Assembly (NCBI GenBank): GCA_002748755.1
Contig: PDTD01000017.1
Coordinates: 85,979 to 149,978 of the forward strand
Direction: 5' to 3'
Length of the DNA: 64,000 nt
Source: Desulfobulbus propionicus
GTDB lineage: Bacteria > Desulfobacterota > Desulfobulbia > Desulfobulbales > Desulfobulbaceae
Every line of letters starts with the position of its first letter. Position 1 is the first letter of the stretch. Made by a program: the position numbers and the translations under genes. Below the pieces are notes generated by a model. It was not told where the DNA came from, did not search any database, and saw only the letters and a list, made by a program, of their open reading frames with translations. Positions 37,289-46,543 of this stretch are shown here, piece after piece.

Positions 37289-37367
37289 ATTGCAGTCTCC
37301 ACTATTCCCTGATCTCGATGAATTACGACTGGTTGCCGACAGTCTGGCTGCAGCCGCCGCTCAGGGA

Positions 37368-37748
37368 TTAATCTTTCTTTAAAAATGCTCTGATCTTGCG
37401 ACGATCACGTTTATCCGGCCGTCTGTCTGGTTTTGCGGCAGGTGATCGCACCAGGCGCCTTTCTTCCCTGGCAAGCGCACGTCTGTTTATGGATTCCGGG
37501 CTTTCCACATACAAATTTTGGGCTACCCGAGCCGGTCCCCTGCGATCGCTCAAGGCAAGAACCGTTATTTCAAAAATGAGGGTTCCCTTGGTGATGGAGA
37601 GTTGATCGCCTGTCTGTATACCCCTTGCAGGCTTCACCCGTTTGCCACCTACATGCACATGCCCTCCGCTGACAGCCTTGGAAGCCAGGGAACGGGTTTT
37701 AAAAAAACGGGCTGCCCAGAGCCACTTATCTATTCTGACGGTATCCAT
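37368..37748 (-). CDS. S4-domain RNA-binding protein (Hsp15/HslR-like)
   Basis: 126 residues from ATG 37748: MDTVRIDKWLWAARFFKTRS is the Hsp15 N-terminus, with the S4 RNA-binding fold continuing through HVGGKRVKPARGIQTGD. The Arg/Lys-rich tail also fits. Hsp15 acts in rescue of stalled 50S subunits carrying peptidyl-tRNA. The frame's apparent extension to 37781 reads through a dispersed-repeat end and is rejected. Confidence 0.9.
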   Translation of the reverse strand: MDTVRIDKWLWAARFFKTRSLASKAVSGGHVHVGGKRVKPARGIQTGDQLSITKGTLIFEITVLALSDRRGPARVAQNLYVESPESINRRALAREERRLVRSPAAKPDRRPDKRDRRKIRAFLKKD

Positions 37749-37764
37749 TGAAAAATAACATGCG

Positions 37765-37900
37765 TAGCCCGGATTTCTCACCAGCTCAGTCGGTGCTAGA
37801 TCAACTTTTTTAAGGGTATGCTAGTACCCTCTTTTTCCTGTCAAAACAGTGCTGAAAATGGTACCGCCTGGCTCAGGCGGTGGTGAGCATTTTTTTGGGG
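37765..37900. repeat. Dispersed TAGCCCGG element, partial
   Basis: It begins TAGCCCGGATTTCTCACCAG, then shows GTGCTGAAAATGGTACCGCC and CTGGCTCAGGCGGTGGTGAG. The far end is degraded. It sits 16 nt upstream of the S4 gene start, so that gene's promoter may lie within or beyond it. Confidence 0.65.
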
Positions 37901-38123
37901 GGAGAACCTATATCGCACCAGATCTTAAGCTAACCACCCGATACCCCCAGACCCTTACAGTATCGGCTGGCAACTGTACCACAGTTTACTATGAGCATCA
38001 AACAAAGTTCCCCGGCCAGCGACCTTTTTCGCAGTCTGTATGATCAAATCATCGTTCCCAAGCCTCCCTATTCATGGTAAGAAAGCAATACGTACAGACT
38101 TTTTCACGGGAGGCCCCAATTTC

Positions 38124-38873
38124 ATGACCTTACAGGCCGTAGGCATTCATCGACTCAGTCGCCCCATTTCCATCCGAACCAAAGAAGGGGCACACCAGCA
38201 TACTATTGCCACAGTCGATCTCCATGCGCTCACCGTACACGAGCAGAAGGAGCCCTGCATCCAGCAGATGATGCCCCTGCTGGCCTCCTATGCAGAGGAC
38301 CTCCATTTCAAAATCCTGCCTCAACTCCTTCAGGACGTCAAACAACTCCTGCAGGCTGAAGAAGCCCGCATGAGCTTTAGTTTTCCCTATTTTCTCTTGA
38401 AAAAAGCCCCGGCTTCCGGTACTCCCAGTATTATGGAATACCAGTGTAAAATCACCGGGTCATCAGAAACAACCCCATCACCCAGCCTCTGCGTGACCGT
38501 TCCTCTGACAACCCTGTGCCCATGTTCCAAAAAAATCAGCGAGGTAGGAGCACACAACCAGCGGGCCGAAGTAACCCTGACAGTGCACCCTTTGCAATTC
38601 ATTTGGCTTGAGGACCTGATTGATTTGGTCGAGGACTGTGGTTCCTGCGAGGTATACGCTCTGTTAAAACGACCGGATGAAAAATATGTAACCGAAAAAG
38701 CCTACCATAACCCCATGTTCGTCGAAGATGTAGCCAGAAAGGTCACCATGGAGGTGCGCAGGAAAAAAGGGATAGGCTGGTTTTCCGTAGGCGTTGAAAG
38801 CTTTGAGTCCATACACAAACACAGCGCTTACGCCTATATAGACAGTGAGGATCTTGATACCTGCCGACTCTAA
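38124..38873 (+). CDS. folE2: GTP cyclohydrolase FolE2 (type IB)
   Basis: Converts GTP to dihydroneopterin triphosphate, for folate and queuosine synthesis, without strict zinc dependence. 249 residues from ATG 38124 (GGGAGG about 10 nt upstream); the frame is open to 38040. Diagnostic residues are VPLTTLCPCSKKISEVGAHN, with the metal-binding Cys, and QRAEVTLTV. EKAYHNPMFVEDVARKV and the C-terminal FESIHKHSAYAYID also fit. The N-terminus before VGIHRL is short for the family, so the longer start is possible. Confidence 0.9.
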   Translation: MTLQAVGIHRLSRPISIRTKEGAHQHTIATVDLHALTVHEQKEPCIQQMMPLLASYAEDLHFKILPQLLQDVKQLLQAEEARMSFSFPYFLLKKAPASGTPSIMEYQCKITGSSETTPSPSLCVTVPLTTLCPCSKKISEVGAHNQRAEVTLTVHPLQFIWLEDLIDLVEDCGSCEVYALLKRPDEKYVTEKAYHNPMFVEDVARKVTMEVRRKKGIGWFSVGVESFESIHKHSAYAYIDSEDLDTCRL

Positions 38874-39002
38874 TGGTCGTCCAAGGTTATTCTTATGGCA
38901 AGCATACATGGACCACCGATTTCTGCAAGGGGGATAGTAAGAGAAGGTACGGCAATGGTTTTGTGATATGATACCAAAAACACTTAGATTATCGGTAGCC
39001 GT

Positions 39003-39455
39003 ATGAGAATTGAAAAACGCAGATCAGTACGAAAGCTCAACTATCTTCCCTGCACCATTTACGCAATCGATACAGACAGGAATATTGTCCTTGCCGGCCC
39101 TTTCTCCTCCCGTATCATCAATATCTCCACCCATGGCACCTGTCTGCTCCTATCACAAATTATACAAGGTACCTATCATATTTTTCACTCTACCATGAAT
39201 AATGGTAGCTACTGTCTGCAACTGGCCATCGACCTGCCTCCATCCCTCAAACAGGCGACCATTACCGCTAGACCTGTCTGGATAAACCTTTTTCGACACA
39301 AAAAGGTATGTGCTTATAAAATCGGCATTATCTTTGTCAACGATCCCCAAGAAGACCTGATAGAAGAGATTAAAAAAGCCATGGAGCAGACAAGCGATGA
39401 ACGGAAGGTCTGGTTAGAGGGGGTGAAGGGGCTTTTCAGAGACTCAGGCAGTTGA
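39003..39455 (+). CDS. PilZ-domain protein
   Basis: A 150-residue protein consistent with a stand-alone PilZ domain: MRIEKRRSVRKLNYLPCTIY supplies an RxxxR-type motif and IINISTHGTCLLL the (D/N)xSxxG motif. PilZ domains usually bind cyclic di-GMP, although the Asp of DxSxxG is Asn here. No motility or polysaccharide gene is adjacent. Confidence 0.78.
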   Translation: MRIEKRRSVRKLNYLPCTIYAIDTDRNIVLAGPFSSRIINISTHGTCLLLSQIIQGTYHIFHSTMNNGSYCLQLAIDLPPSLKQATITARPVWINLFRHKKVCAYKIGIIFVNDPQEDLIEEIKKAMEQTSDERKVWLEGVKGLFRDSGS

Positions 39456-39598
39456 CCATCGGTTCGCAGGGACAACCCGGCTTGTTCATGATATCATCTC
39501 TTACTTGCAAAGACCTGCCTACAGACAAGTTGCGATGATGTCAGGGGGCAATCATCCATTGTGGTACAATATGCCTCCTGCCCAGATTTTTCACAACC

Positions 39599-39803
39599 AT
39601 GTTGTCTCATTTGATAAAATTATATAAAAACAGACAAATGTGATATCTGTAAGCGGGCTCAAATTTCGACAAAATGTGCCCCAATGCCCAACCCAAGCAG
39701 GACCATCTACGGCAGTATTTTGATCACACATATACCCAAGCAGAATGAGGTACCAAAATCTAGCGAACGTGGCACCGCCTGAGCTGATGAGAAATCCGGG
39801 CTA
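39599..39803. repeat. Dispersed TAGCCCGG element, near-complete
   Basis: The body is well preserved: GATATCTGTAAGCGGGCTC, ACCATCTACGGCAGTATTTT, CATATACCCAAGCAGAATG. The right end is CTGATGAGAAATCCGGGCTA. The left end (TGTCTCATTTGATAAAAT) has lost its outer bases. It fills most of the gap between the PilZ gene and the cyclase. Confidence 0.85.
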
Positions 39804-39913
39804 AGACCCGCTCAGACGCCGGTACCTAACGCAAGCCACTTAAAGCGGCCCATCTTTTTCGACTGGCACCTCAGGAGTATACCCACTGATTTACTCCACC
39901 TTCCTGCCCCAGG

Positions 39914-41479
39914 TTACAGGCCATTCGAGCCGACATCCCTTTTCGTATCACGCACAGAGAAGACATCAATTGCCTGCTCAATACCACGAAGCTGCATACG
40001 CCCCAGGCTCTCGATATCGTAGTCCGCCTGGACCTGTTCCTTTACCCTGCCAGTGACATAAATTCCACAGGACGATGATTCCCCTGCCAGCCGTTGTGCC
40101 AGGTTGACATCGTGTCCAATAACAGTATAATCAAAGCGTTGTACTGACCCGACATTCCCCAAAAATACGTCTCCGCAGGTGATACCAATACCCAAGTCCA
40201 CAGGGGGAAGAGCAGGGCATTTGGCCTGCCACTGCTCCCGAAGTTCAAAAAATCGCCGTCTGATACTCAAAGCTGTCCCCACAGCCGCATGATTGGGCCG
40301 CTTCATGGATATTGGTGCACCAAATACCGCGAGGACCGCATCACCCATGAATTTATCAAGGGTCCCCTCCTGCCGAAAAATCTCTTCAGTAAATATCTGA
40401 AAGAAATCATTAAGCACAAGACGCAACTGCGCAAAGTCAAGATGCTGTACCAGACCAGTGAAATTGCGTATATCGGCAAAAAGAACTGTTGTCCTGAGGA
40501 TCTCGCCCAAGTCTACGGGATCTTTTTGTTTATTGATGAGTAGTTCAGCGACCTGGGGGGCAACAAACTGTTCCAACAACGTCCTGGTGCGTACCGCAGA
40601 TTCAATCTGCGCCAGGGCGCGAACATTCTCTAAGGCAAGGGCAGCCTGACCCGTGACGACACTGAGCATCTCTTTATCAGCTTCCGAAAAACGCCTGTCA
40701 CTTTTGGTGCGACTGATGTTGAGCACACCTAAAATTCGCCCACGCACCATCAGGGGGTACGAAATCGCAGAAACAATGCTACCTCGCTTGAGAAAGGGAG
40801 CAAAGATGGACGACTCCTGCTCTTCCTTGTTCAGGATAACAGGTTTCCCCTGGGAAAAAACCCAACCGGCAATCTGATCCCCGGGCTGCACCCTTATGGA
40901 ATTCACCAGCCGCTGATCTAATCCCTTAGCCGCTGCAATACGCAGACACCCGGAATGCTCATCATAGAGCATAACAGAAATATGCTTGGCCTGTGACAGG
41001 TTCCCTATGGCTTCGACCAGGGAGTGCAGAACGCCCTCTTCATTCGTTGAAGCGAGAAACTGCTCACCGAGGTTATACAGGGGGAGCAGGGTCCGCAAGC
41101 GAACATTTTCAGCCAGGAGCGTACTCCGTTCAAATGCCTGTCGGACGACTTTCTCCAGGTAAATCGGTTCAAGGGGCATGGTGGCAATACCAGAAAAACC
41201 GGCTTCCAGAAAGCTACGCAATTCCTCATTACCGGCCTTCTGTATCAACAATATGCCGGTTATGGTTGGGCTGCGTTGACACAAATCAGAAAACAGTTCC
41301 ACGCCGTCATACGCAGATACTGTATTGTCTATGAGAACCAGAGCGACCTCGTGATCAATGAGTAGTTGCAGAGCCTGTTCTTCACTCTTGCTCCACAAAA
41401 GTGTATACTGAGACAACGTGGCTGCAACAACCGCCCACACCTTGTCATTTTGGGTAACAACCAGAATACAATGTCTCAT
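39914..41479 (-). CDS. Adenylate/guanylate cyclase with receiver-like and GAF domains
   Basis: 521 residues. 1-120 is receiver-like (ALVLIDNTVSAYDGVELF; D51 would be the phospho-acceptor). 135-290 is a GAF domain (SLVEAIGNLSQAKHISVMLY). 325-505 is a class III cyclase (TTVLFADIRNFTGLVQHLD, KFMGDAVLAVFGAP) with both metal-binding Asp residues. It should make a cyclic nucleotide in response to a two-component or small-molecule signal. No partner kinase is adjacent, and substrate choice (ATP or GTP) is not resolved. Confidence 0.88.
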   Translation of the reverse strand: MRHCILVVTQNDKVWAVVAATLSQYTLLWSKSEEQALQLLIDHEVALVLIDNTVSAYDGVELFSDLCQRSPTITGILLIQKAGNEELRSFLEAGFSGIATMPLEPIYLEKVVRQAFERSTLLAENVRLRTLLPLYNLGEQFLASTNEEGVLHSLVEAIGNLSQAKHISVMLYDEHSGCLRIAAAKGLDQRLVNSIRVQPGDQIAGWVFSQGKPVILNKEEQESSIFAPFLKRGSIVSAISYPLMVRGRILGVLNISRTKSDRRFSEADKEMLSVVTGQAALALENVRALAQIESAVRTRTLLEQFVAPQVAELLINKQKDPVDLGEILRTTVLFADIRNFTGLVQHLDFAQLRLVLNDFFQIFTEEIFRQEGTLDKFMGDAVLAVFGAPISMKRPNHAAVGTALSIRRRFFELREQWQAKCPALPPVDLGIGITCGDVFLGNVGSVQRFDYTVIGHDVNLAQRLAGESSSCGIYVTGRVKEQVQADYDIESLGRMQLRGIEQAIDVFSVRDTKRDVGSNGL

Positions 41480-41667
41480 ACCATAACGGAATCACTTGAA
41501 TGAATCGAAAGAATACCAGCACAAACGTACCATGCCGCTTGCGGCAAGTAAAGCTCAGGTCCCTCTTTTATACCTCTCAACCACCGTGTTCCTGATACCT
41601 GCCCCCCGGTTCACAATGCGGCAAAGGTACAGAGATAACACACACCCATGGCACCAGGAAAATAGAC

Positions 41668-43011
41668 ATGACCACTGACCCGCAGCACCAGCCTCCTCTT
41701 GCCGAACGAATGCGACCCCGCCGTCTGGAACAATTCGTCGGCCAAACGCACCTGGTCGGCAAAGGACAGTTCCTGAGTACTCTGCTTGCATCTCCAATGC
41801 TTCCCTCACTTATTCTGTGGGGTCCCCCTGGCTGCGGCAAAACCACCCTGGCCACAATCATGGCCAACACGGTCCAAGCCGAGTGTGTATTCTTCTCCGC
41901 CATACTCGCAGGAGTTAAGGAGATCAGAAACATTGTCGAGCAGGCTGAGCAGCGCAAGGCTGCCTGCGGCAATCAAACCATTCTTTTTGTGGATGAAATC
42001 CACCGTTTCAATAAAAGCCAGCAGGATTTCTTTCTTCCCTATGTGGAAAGTGGTCTGTTGACCCTGATCGGAGCGACCACTGAAAATCCATCCTTTCAAA
42101 TCATCGCTCCCCTGTTGTCCCGGTGCCAGGTAGTACAACTCCACCCTCTGAGTGAGGAGGAGATCCAGCAGGTTATTCTCCAGGCTCTCAATGATACAAA
42201 ACAAGGTTTAGGTGGGCTGAAAATCCAGATGGAGCCCCAGGCGGTTAAACATCTGGCCAGGGGGGCGGACGGAGACTGCCGACGAGCGTTGAATATCCTG
42301 GAAACAGCCATAAACCTGCACCGTACCACGCAAGCATCCCCAACCGCCTCCATTCCTCTGACCAAAGACACGTTGGACCAAGCTCTCCAGCACAAAACGC
42401 TGCGTTACGATAAAAACGGTGAAGAGCATTACAATCTGATTTCCGCACTGCACAAAAGCCTGCGCGACAGTGATCCAGATGGTGCCGTCTATTGGCTGAA
42501 CAGAATGCTGGAAGCAGGAGAAGAGCCCCTGTACATTGCCCGTCGACTGATCCGGTTTGCATCCGAGGATGTCGGCAATGCTGATCCTCAAGCCATTCAG
42601 GTTGCAGTACACTGCAGGGAAGCCTATCATATACTTGGAGCGCCGGAAGGCAACCTGGCACTGGTCCAGGCAGCGGTCTACTTGGCCACAGCCCCAAAAA
42701 GCAATGCCCTGTACATGGCAGAAAAACATGCCCTCAAAGATATCAGGGAGACAGGATCACTGCCTGTTCCACGCCATCTGTGTAATGCGGTTACCGGTCT
42801 GATGAGACGTTTCGGCTACGGCAAGGGATATCAATATGCCCATGACCATAAGGACGCTCTGGTCCACCAGCAGCACCTCCCACAGGAACTCGAGGGCCGT
42901 TTCTATTATAAACCGACAAACAGGGGATATGAGTCAATCATCAATGAACGATTGACTCAATGGAGAAAAATTCTCAATAAACGAGCCAAAAGCAATGCAG
43001 ACCTTACCTAA
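41668..43011 (+). CDS. rarA: Replication-associated recombination protein RarA (MgsA)
   Basis: A 447-residue AAA+ ATPase acting at stalled replication forks. It starts PLAERMRPRRLEQFVGQTHL after a few residues and has Walker A (GPPGCGKTTLATIM), Walker B (ILFVDEIHRFNKSQQD), sensor 1 (IGATTENPSFQI) and the C-terminal MgsA region (YLATAPKSNALYMAE). Its last 17 nt overlap the start of the phosphoesterase gene, suggesting translational coupling. Confidence 0.95.
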   Translation: MTTDPQHQPPLAERMRPRRLEQFVGQTHLVGKGQFLSTLLASPMLPSLILWGPPGCGKTTLATIMANTVQAECVFFSAILAGVKEIRNIVEQAEQRKAACGNQTILFVDEIHRFNKSQQDFFLPYVESGLLTLIGATTENPSFQIIAPLLSRCQVVQLHPLSEEEIQQVILQALNDTKQGLGGLKIQMEPQAVKHLARGADGDCRRALNILETAINLHRTTQASPTASIPLTKDTLDQALQHKTLRYDKNGEEHYNLISALHKSLRDSDPDGAVYWLNRMLEAGEEPLYIARRLIRFASEDVGNADPQAIQVAVHCREAYHILGAPEGNLALVQAAVYLATAPKSNALYMAEKHALKDIRETGSLPVPRHLCNAVTGLMRRFGYGKGYQYAHDHKDALVHQQHLPQELEGRFYYKPTNRGYESIINERLTQWRKILNKRAKSNADLT

Positions 43012-44134
43012 GTTCCTTTCCACACTGTTTTTCCTCTTTTTCTACGCAATGACCTTGCCGTCGAACATCTATGCAGCCCCCTCGATCTTGCAGATTCTCT
43101 ACGGGAACGATCTCCAGGGGAAAATAACACCCGGCGGTTGAGGGAATAACACCCTGGGCGGTCTGTCCAGGAAAATACGGCTTCTCAAATCATTGCTGGC
43201 AGATGAACCTAACACCCTCATCCTTGAGGGTGGAAATGTTTTTTTCCATCCTGCCCCTATACCGGGACAAGACACCACAGCGCTGTTGCCGGATCGCAGT
43301 ATCATTGCTGAGGAATATCTCCACAAACTGAACGTTGTTTGCGCAATAGGCTCCGGGGATGTTACATTCGGCCTGTCCCCGTTGAAAACCCTGCTTCGCA
43401 AGCACCCGTTCACAGCCCTTTCCGCTAACCTGACCGACGGCAAGGCAACCCTTCTCTTTTCCCCTTCAACTACCCTGCAACTCCAGGGTAGTACCATCGG
43501 CATCCTGGCACTTACTGACCACACCCTGATCCGGCCAAGACAAAATCTTTCCGTGATACCGTGGGATAGGGTGCTTGACCAGGAAATCAACAAGCTTCGT
43601 ACCCAGGTGGATTTCATTGTCTTGCTGTCCAACTATCCTTTTGAGGAAAACCGCCGGATCGCACAACGGTTCACAGACATACGGCTTATTCTGCAGTCCG
43701 GTCACAGGACAACCAATCGTGCACCGCAACAGGTACACAATGCTCTGATCTGTCAAACGGAAAAACGTGGGACATACCTTGGGGCACTCAAGTTGTCCCT
43801 GGCAGGCAATGGCTTCTGGGAAAAAAGACAGACAAAAGAGTACAGGCAATTGGAGCGGCAGCTCAACCAGGTTGCCCGCTCACTGGCCCGTTTACAAAAC
43901 TATGCCCCCCTCTCTGAAGAGGATCAACGGACAAAGGACAGACTGGAGACAACACAGGACCGTCTCAAAAAACAAAAAGCCGCCTTTCTGCGAGAAGGGT
44001 ACCGTGGCCAAGGTGAGGGAGATCTGTACATGTACAAATTCCTGCCTTTGCACAAATCGCTGCCCGTAGAACCAGAGGTCACTCTTCACATTAAAGAGGC
44101 GATTGCAAAGCGCGAGCAACTGAGAAAACAGTGA
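42995..44134 (+). CDS. Exported UshA-like phosphoesterase, selenoprotein candidate (UGA = Sec49)
   Basis: From ATG 42995 the frame runs 379 residues with one internal TGA at 43139-43141 (codon 49). A signal peptide fits residues 1-27 (LSTLFFLFFYAMTLPSNIYA). The start of a 5'-nucleotidase/UshA-type metallophosphoesterase follows: ILYGNDLQGKITPGG-U-GNNTLGGLSRK. Related proteins read along the lines of ...EPCGCGxNxLGGLAR, so Sec would stand at a conserved Cys. Downstream, LILEGGNVFFHP, VCAIGSGDVTFGLSPL and LILQSGHRTTNRAPQ follow the family order, and a helical tail ends the protein. A hairpin 11 nt after the UGA has a GGTCT loop. Without Sec the exported product would stop at 48 residues. Start by coupling to rarA; ribosome site weak. 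Confidence 0.68.
43153..43171 (+). promoter_or_regulatory. Bacterial SECIS-like hairpin for UGA 43139-43141
   Basis: CCTGGGC pairs with GTCCAGG (7 bp, one G-U) around the loop GGTCT. It starts 11 nt after the UGA, with the loop at 18 nt. The E. coli fdhF SECIS also presents a GGUCU-type loop at about this distance. Confidence 0.7.
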
Positions 44135-44186
44135 ACAATACACACGCACAGTGTCCCAGATTGGGACAGGCGCAGACTCTCTCGCT

Positions 44187-44330
44187 GGTTCGGACTTCTC
44201 ATGGTTCTTTTATCTTATTGGAAACAAGAGATGTTTTATCTACAAGCAATTGAACAATACGACAAAAAAATCATCAAGAGCCAGCACAGGCGGCACCATC
44301 CTCGGGATTCTTTTGACAGGAAATACAAGA
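44187..44330. repeat. Dispersed TAGCCCGG element, degenerate
   Basis: The left end is TTCGGACTTCTCATGGTTC. The body shares AGCACAGGCGGCACCATCCT, then GATTCTTTTGACAGGAAATA, with intact copies. The right end is lost. Confidence 0.5.
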
Positions 44331-44535
44331 TACCATCGGAGTCTTCGTTTCCATGAGAAAGCTTATCACTCTATCTTCGACGCGGCGAGCCATTTTCCTG
44401 GCAAATCCCGTAACGTCATGCCTTCATTCGCGCTCATTTATGGGCACAGCCATATGCCCGGTGCTTTGTATTGTCCGCCGGGGAAGCTGCAACCTTACCA
44501 ACGATCTCTTTGATGTCATTGGCTGATGACGGATC

Positions 44536-45229
44536 TAGCCCGCATTTCTCATCAAATCCAAGGCTGACCATATTTTCCAAGATAAATCAGTTTTGATGGC
44601 TCATTTTCTCCTACAAGCTGACCATTTGTTGCCAAATCTCAATAATTGGACAGCCTGAGTTCCTCTTTTTTCCTTCAAAAGAAGCAAAAAGGCATAGCTC
44701 CGCCGTCAGCCTGTCCTTGAGCGTTCTATTTTATCCCCTAAGAGGCAAACTGGCCAATCGAGTGAGAATCTGATCCCAAAGATGTTTATGTGGATAACCA
44801 GTTGCCAGCATAATTTCATACAACCCCTGCGCGTCGTATTGACCCTTATTAAAGGAGGTGACAACGAAGCGAGGATTTTCACCCTTGGTAAGATACTCCG
44901 CTTTCCCTATCACTCGGCGTTGCCAGCGCCAGGTGGCCAAGGTAGCATAACAAAAATCCTTAAAAACTCTGGATGCTTCACCGCTGCATTGATGCAACGC
45001 TTCGGCTAAAGCCATTTCTTCTTCGATCTCAAGCTAGTAGAAAAACAATCAATTAGAGAAGAACCTCTTTCAAGGCAATTTCTCCAAAAGGATCACCGAA
45101 GTTCAGCACGGGCGTCGCCATCATCAGCGGTATTTTGACAGCAAATTGCGAGTACTAGAATATGTACTGCCATGTATTGTCAAAAACTTTGAATCTGCCA
45201 CCGCCTGTGCTGATGATCAAGCCGGGTTA
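44536..45229. mobile_element. Decayed element: repeat halves enclosing an IS1380-type transposase relic
   Basis: The left end at 44536 is TAGCCCGCATTTCTCATC. The right arm (about 45100-45229) reads GGCGTCGCCATCATCAGCGG, then CTGCCACCGCCTGTGCTGAT, ending GCCGGGTTA. Between them lies a transposase fragment. This may be a decayed long form of the dispersed repeat, or a repeat interrupted by another element. Confidence 0.5.
44731..45015 (-). pseudogene. IS1380-family transposase fragment
   Basis: 94 residues: CYATLATWRWQRRVIGKAEY, then GENPRFVVTSFNKGQYDAQG and LYEIMLATGY. This is the segment of IS1380-type DDE transposases that precedes the catalytic Glu region (usually LYE-x-x-YCxRGxMEN). Here the sequence diverges right at that point and ends. 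The N-terminal two thirds and the C-terminus are missing. Confidence 0.7.
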
Positions 45230-45322
45230 AAGCAGATTTAACTTTTTCAGATAATACAGCGCAATCACATACGCAATGACGATCACGGCCACCCAACCGA
45301 CCAGTAAAAAAATATTCATCAT
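45227..45322 (-). CDS. cydX: Cytochrome bd small subunit, CydX-like
   Basis: A 31-residue single-span peptide (MMNIFLLVGWVAVIVIAYVI, then ALYYLKKLNLL) with an AAGGAG ribosome site. It sits directly after cydB, the usual place for CydX/CbdX, which stabilises the haem region of cytochrome bd. It is below usual gene-calling length. Its TAA stop is the terminal triplet of a dispersed-repeat end, so that insertion may have set its C-terminus. Confidence 0.75.
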   Translation of the reverse strand: MMNIFLLVGWVAVIVIAYVIALYYLKKLNLL

Positions 45323-45370
45323 GGTTGTGTCTCCTTGCAGCAAAAACCCATTTTCAGCTCCTGCCAGCCC

Positions 45371-46543
45371 TTAATAGGCGGCCTTGTCCGTGGTATCCTC
45401 AAGTTTCATTTTGCCCCTGTCCATTGCCCACCATACATAAGCTATATAGGCCAACACAAAGGGAATAACCAGAGCGACATAGGTCATGACCGTCAGGGTG
45501 TAGTGGCTGGACGAGGCGTTGTAGATAGTCAAACTGGACTGCAAATCCACCTTGGAGGGATAAAAAGCTGTCTTGTTGTAGGCAGGAAGCAGCAGAACGG
45601 TCAAACCAACCAGAACTGTTCCCAGCCCGCCAAACCAGATACCGGCGGTTGATTCGGTGTTTGCTGTCCGAACAACCCCGAGAACCAGTAAAACAAGCCC
45701 GACGACCAGCAATCCTATGAGCCAGGGATTGGCCAGCAGATTATGCAGATATTTGAAGGACACATAATCAATGGTGCCCTGTTCATCGACAATCCCAAAG
45801 CCCTTCATAAGCATCAGGTGAACCAAAACCCAGAGGCAAAACGGCAGGGAGATGAAAAAGTTGTTCCAGCAGGCATTTCGCAGGCGCTTTTCCATTTCTG
45901 GGACCACTGTCAGATCGATATTGTTGATCAGGTACATGGCCCCCAGGGTTCTGGCGTTAAAGACCAGAAAAATCCCCAGACAGAGATTGAAGACACTGGA
46001 CAGGGAGGGATCCAATACGGCCTCCAGGCCTCGCAGAGGCGTTGTCCAGGTAACGAAATTGAAACCGCTCAGCTCAAAGTTGCTGCCTGTAAAAAATGTT
46101 CCCACAGCGGCACCGATGAGCAAAACACCAACAGACCCGTTTATGAACAGGAAAAACTCATACCCCCAGGCTGTGAGGATATTCATGGGCTTTTTACGGT
46201 ATTCGTAACTGACTGCCTGCAGAATAAAGGCAAAAAGGATGGCAATCCATACCCAGTAGGCGCCCCCAAAAGAAGTTGAATAAAATTTGGGGAAAGAGGC
46301 GAACAGAGCCCCTCCAAAAAGCACCAGGGTGGTGAAGGTCAGCTCCCACTTCCGGCCTAGAGAGTTGATGACCAGATCTTTTTCGCCGCTGGTTCTTGCC
46401 ACCTGCCAAAGCAAAGTCTGCCCTCCCTGAACAAAAGTAAGGAAGAGAAACAGAGACCCAACCACTGAACAGAGCAGCCACCAGAGATGTTGCAGGGTTA
46501 TATAATCAAGATTTTCAATCATGGTACTATTCCTCCGGCCCAA
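45371..46543 (-). CDS. cydB: Cytochrome bd ubiquinol oxidase subunit II
   Basis: A 390-residue membrane protein, the partner of CydA. It starts at 46543 and overlaps cydA by 17 nt, although the ATG at MIENLDYITL (46522) is a likelier start. It has the CydB pattern of about nine membrane segments, with LQHLWWLLCSVVGSLFLFLT at the N-terminus and YVALVIPFVLAYIAYVWWAM at the C-terminus. Confidence 0.93.
   Translation of the reverse strand: MGRRNSTMIENLDYITLQHLWWLLCSVVGSLFLFLTFVQGGQTLLWQVARTSGEKDLVINSLGRKWELTFTTLVLFGGALFASFPKFYSTSFGGAYWVWIAILFAFILQAVSYEYRKKPMNILTAWGYEFFLFINGSVGVLLIGAAVGTFFTGSNFELSGFNFVTWTTPLRGLEAVLDPSLSSVFNLCLGIFLVFNARTLGAMYLINNIDLTVVPEMEKRLRNACWNNFFISLPFCLWVLVHLMLMKGFGIVDEQGTIDYVSFKYLHNLLANPWLIGLLVVGLVLLVLGVVRTANTESTAGIWFGGLGTVLVGLTVLLLPAYNKTAFYPSKVDLQSSLTIYNASSSHYTLTVMTYVALVIPFVLAYIAYVWWAMDRGKMKLEDTTDKAAY

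Noticed and set aside
37749-37781. N-terminal extension of the S4 protein
   Set aside because: The extra residues are a translation of the dispersed-repeat end. ATG 37748 matches the Hsp15 family start.
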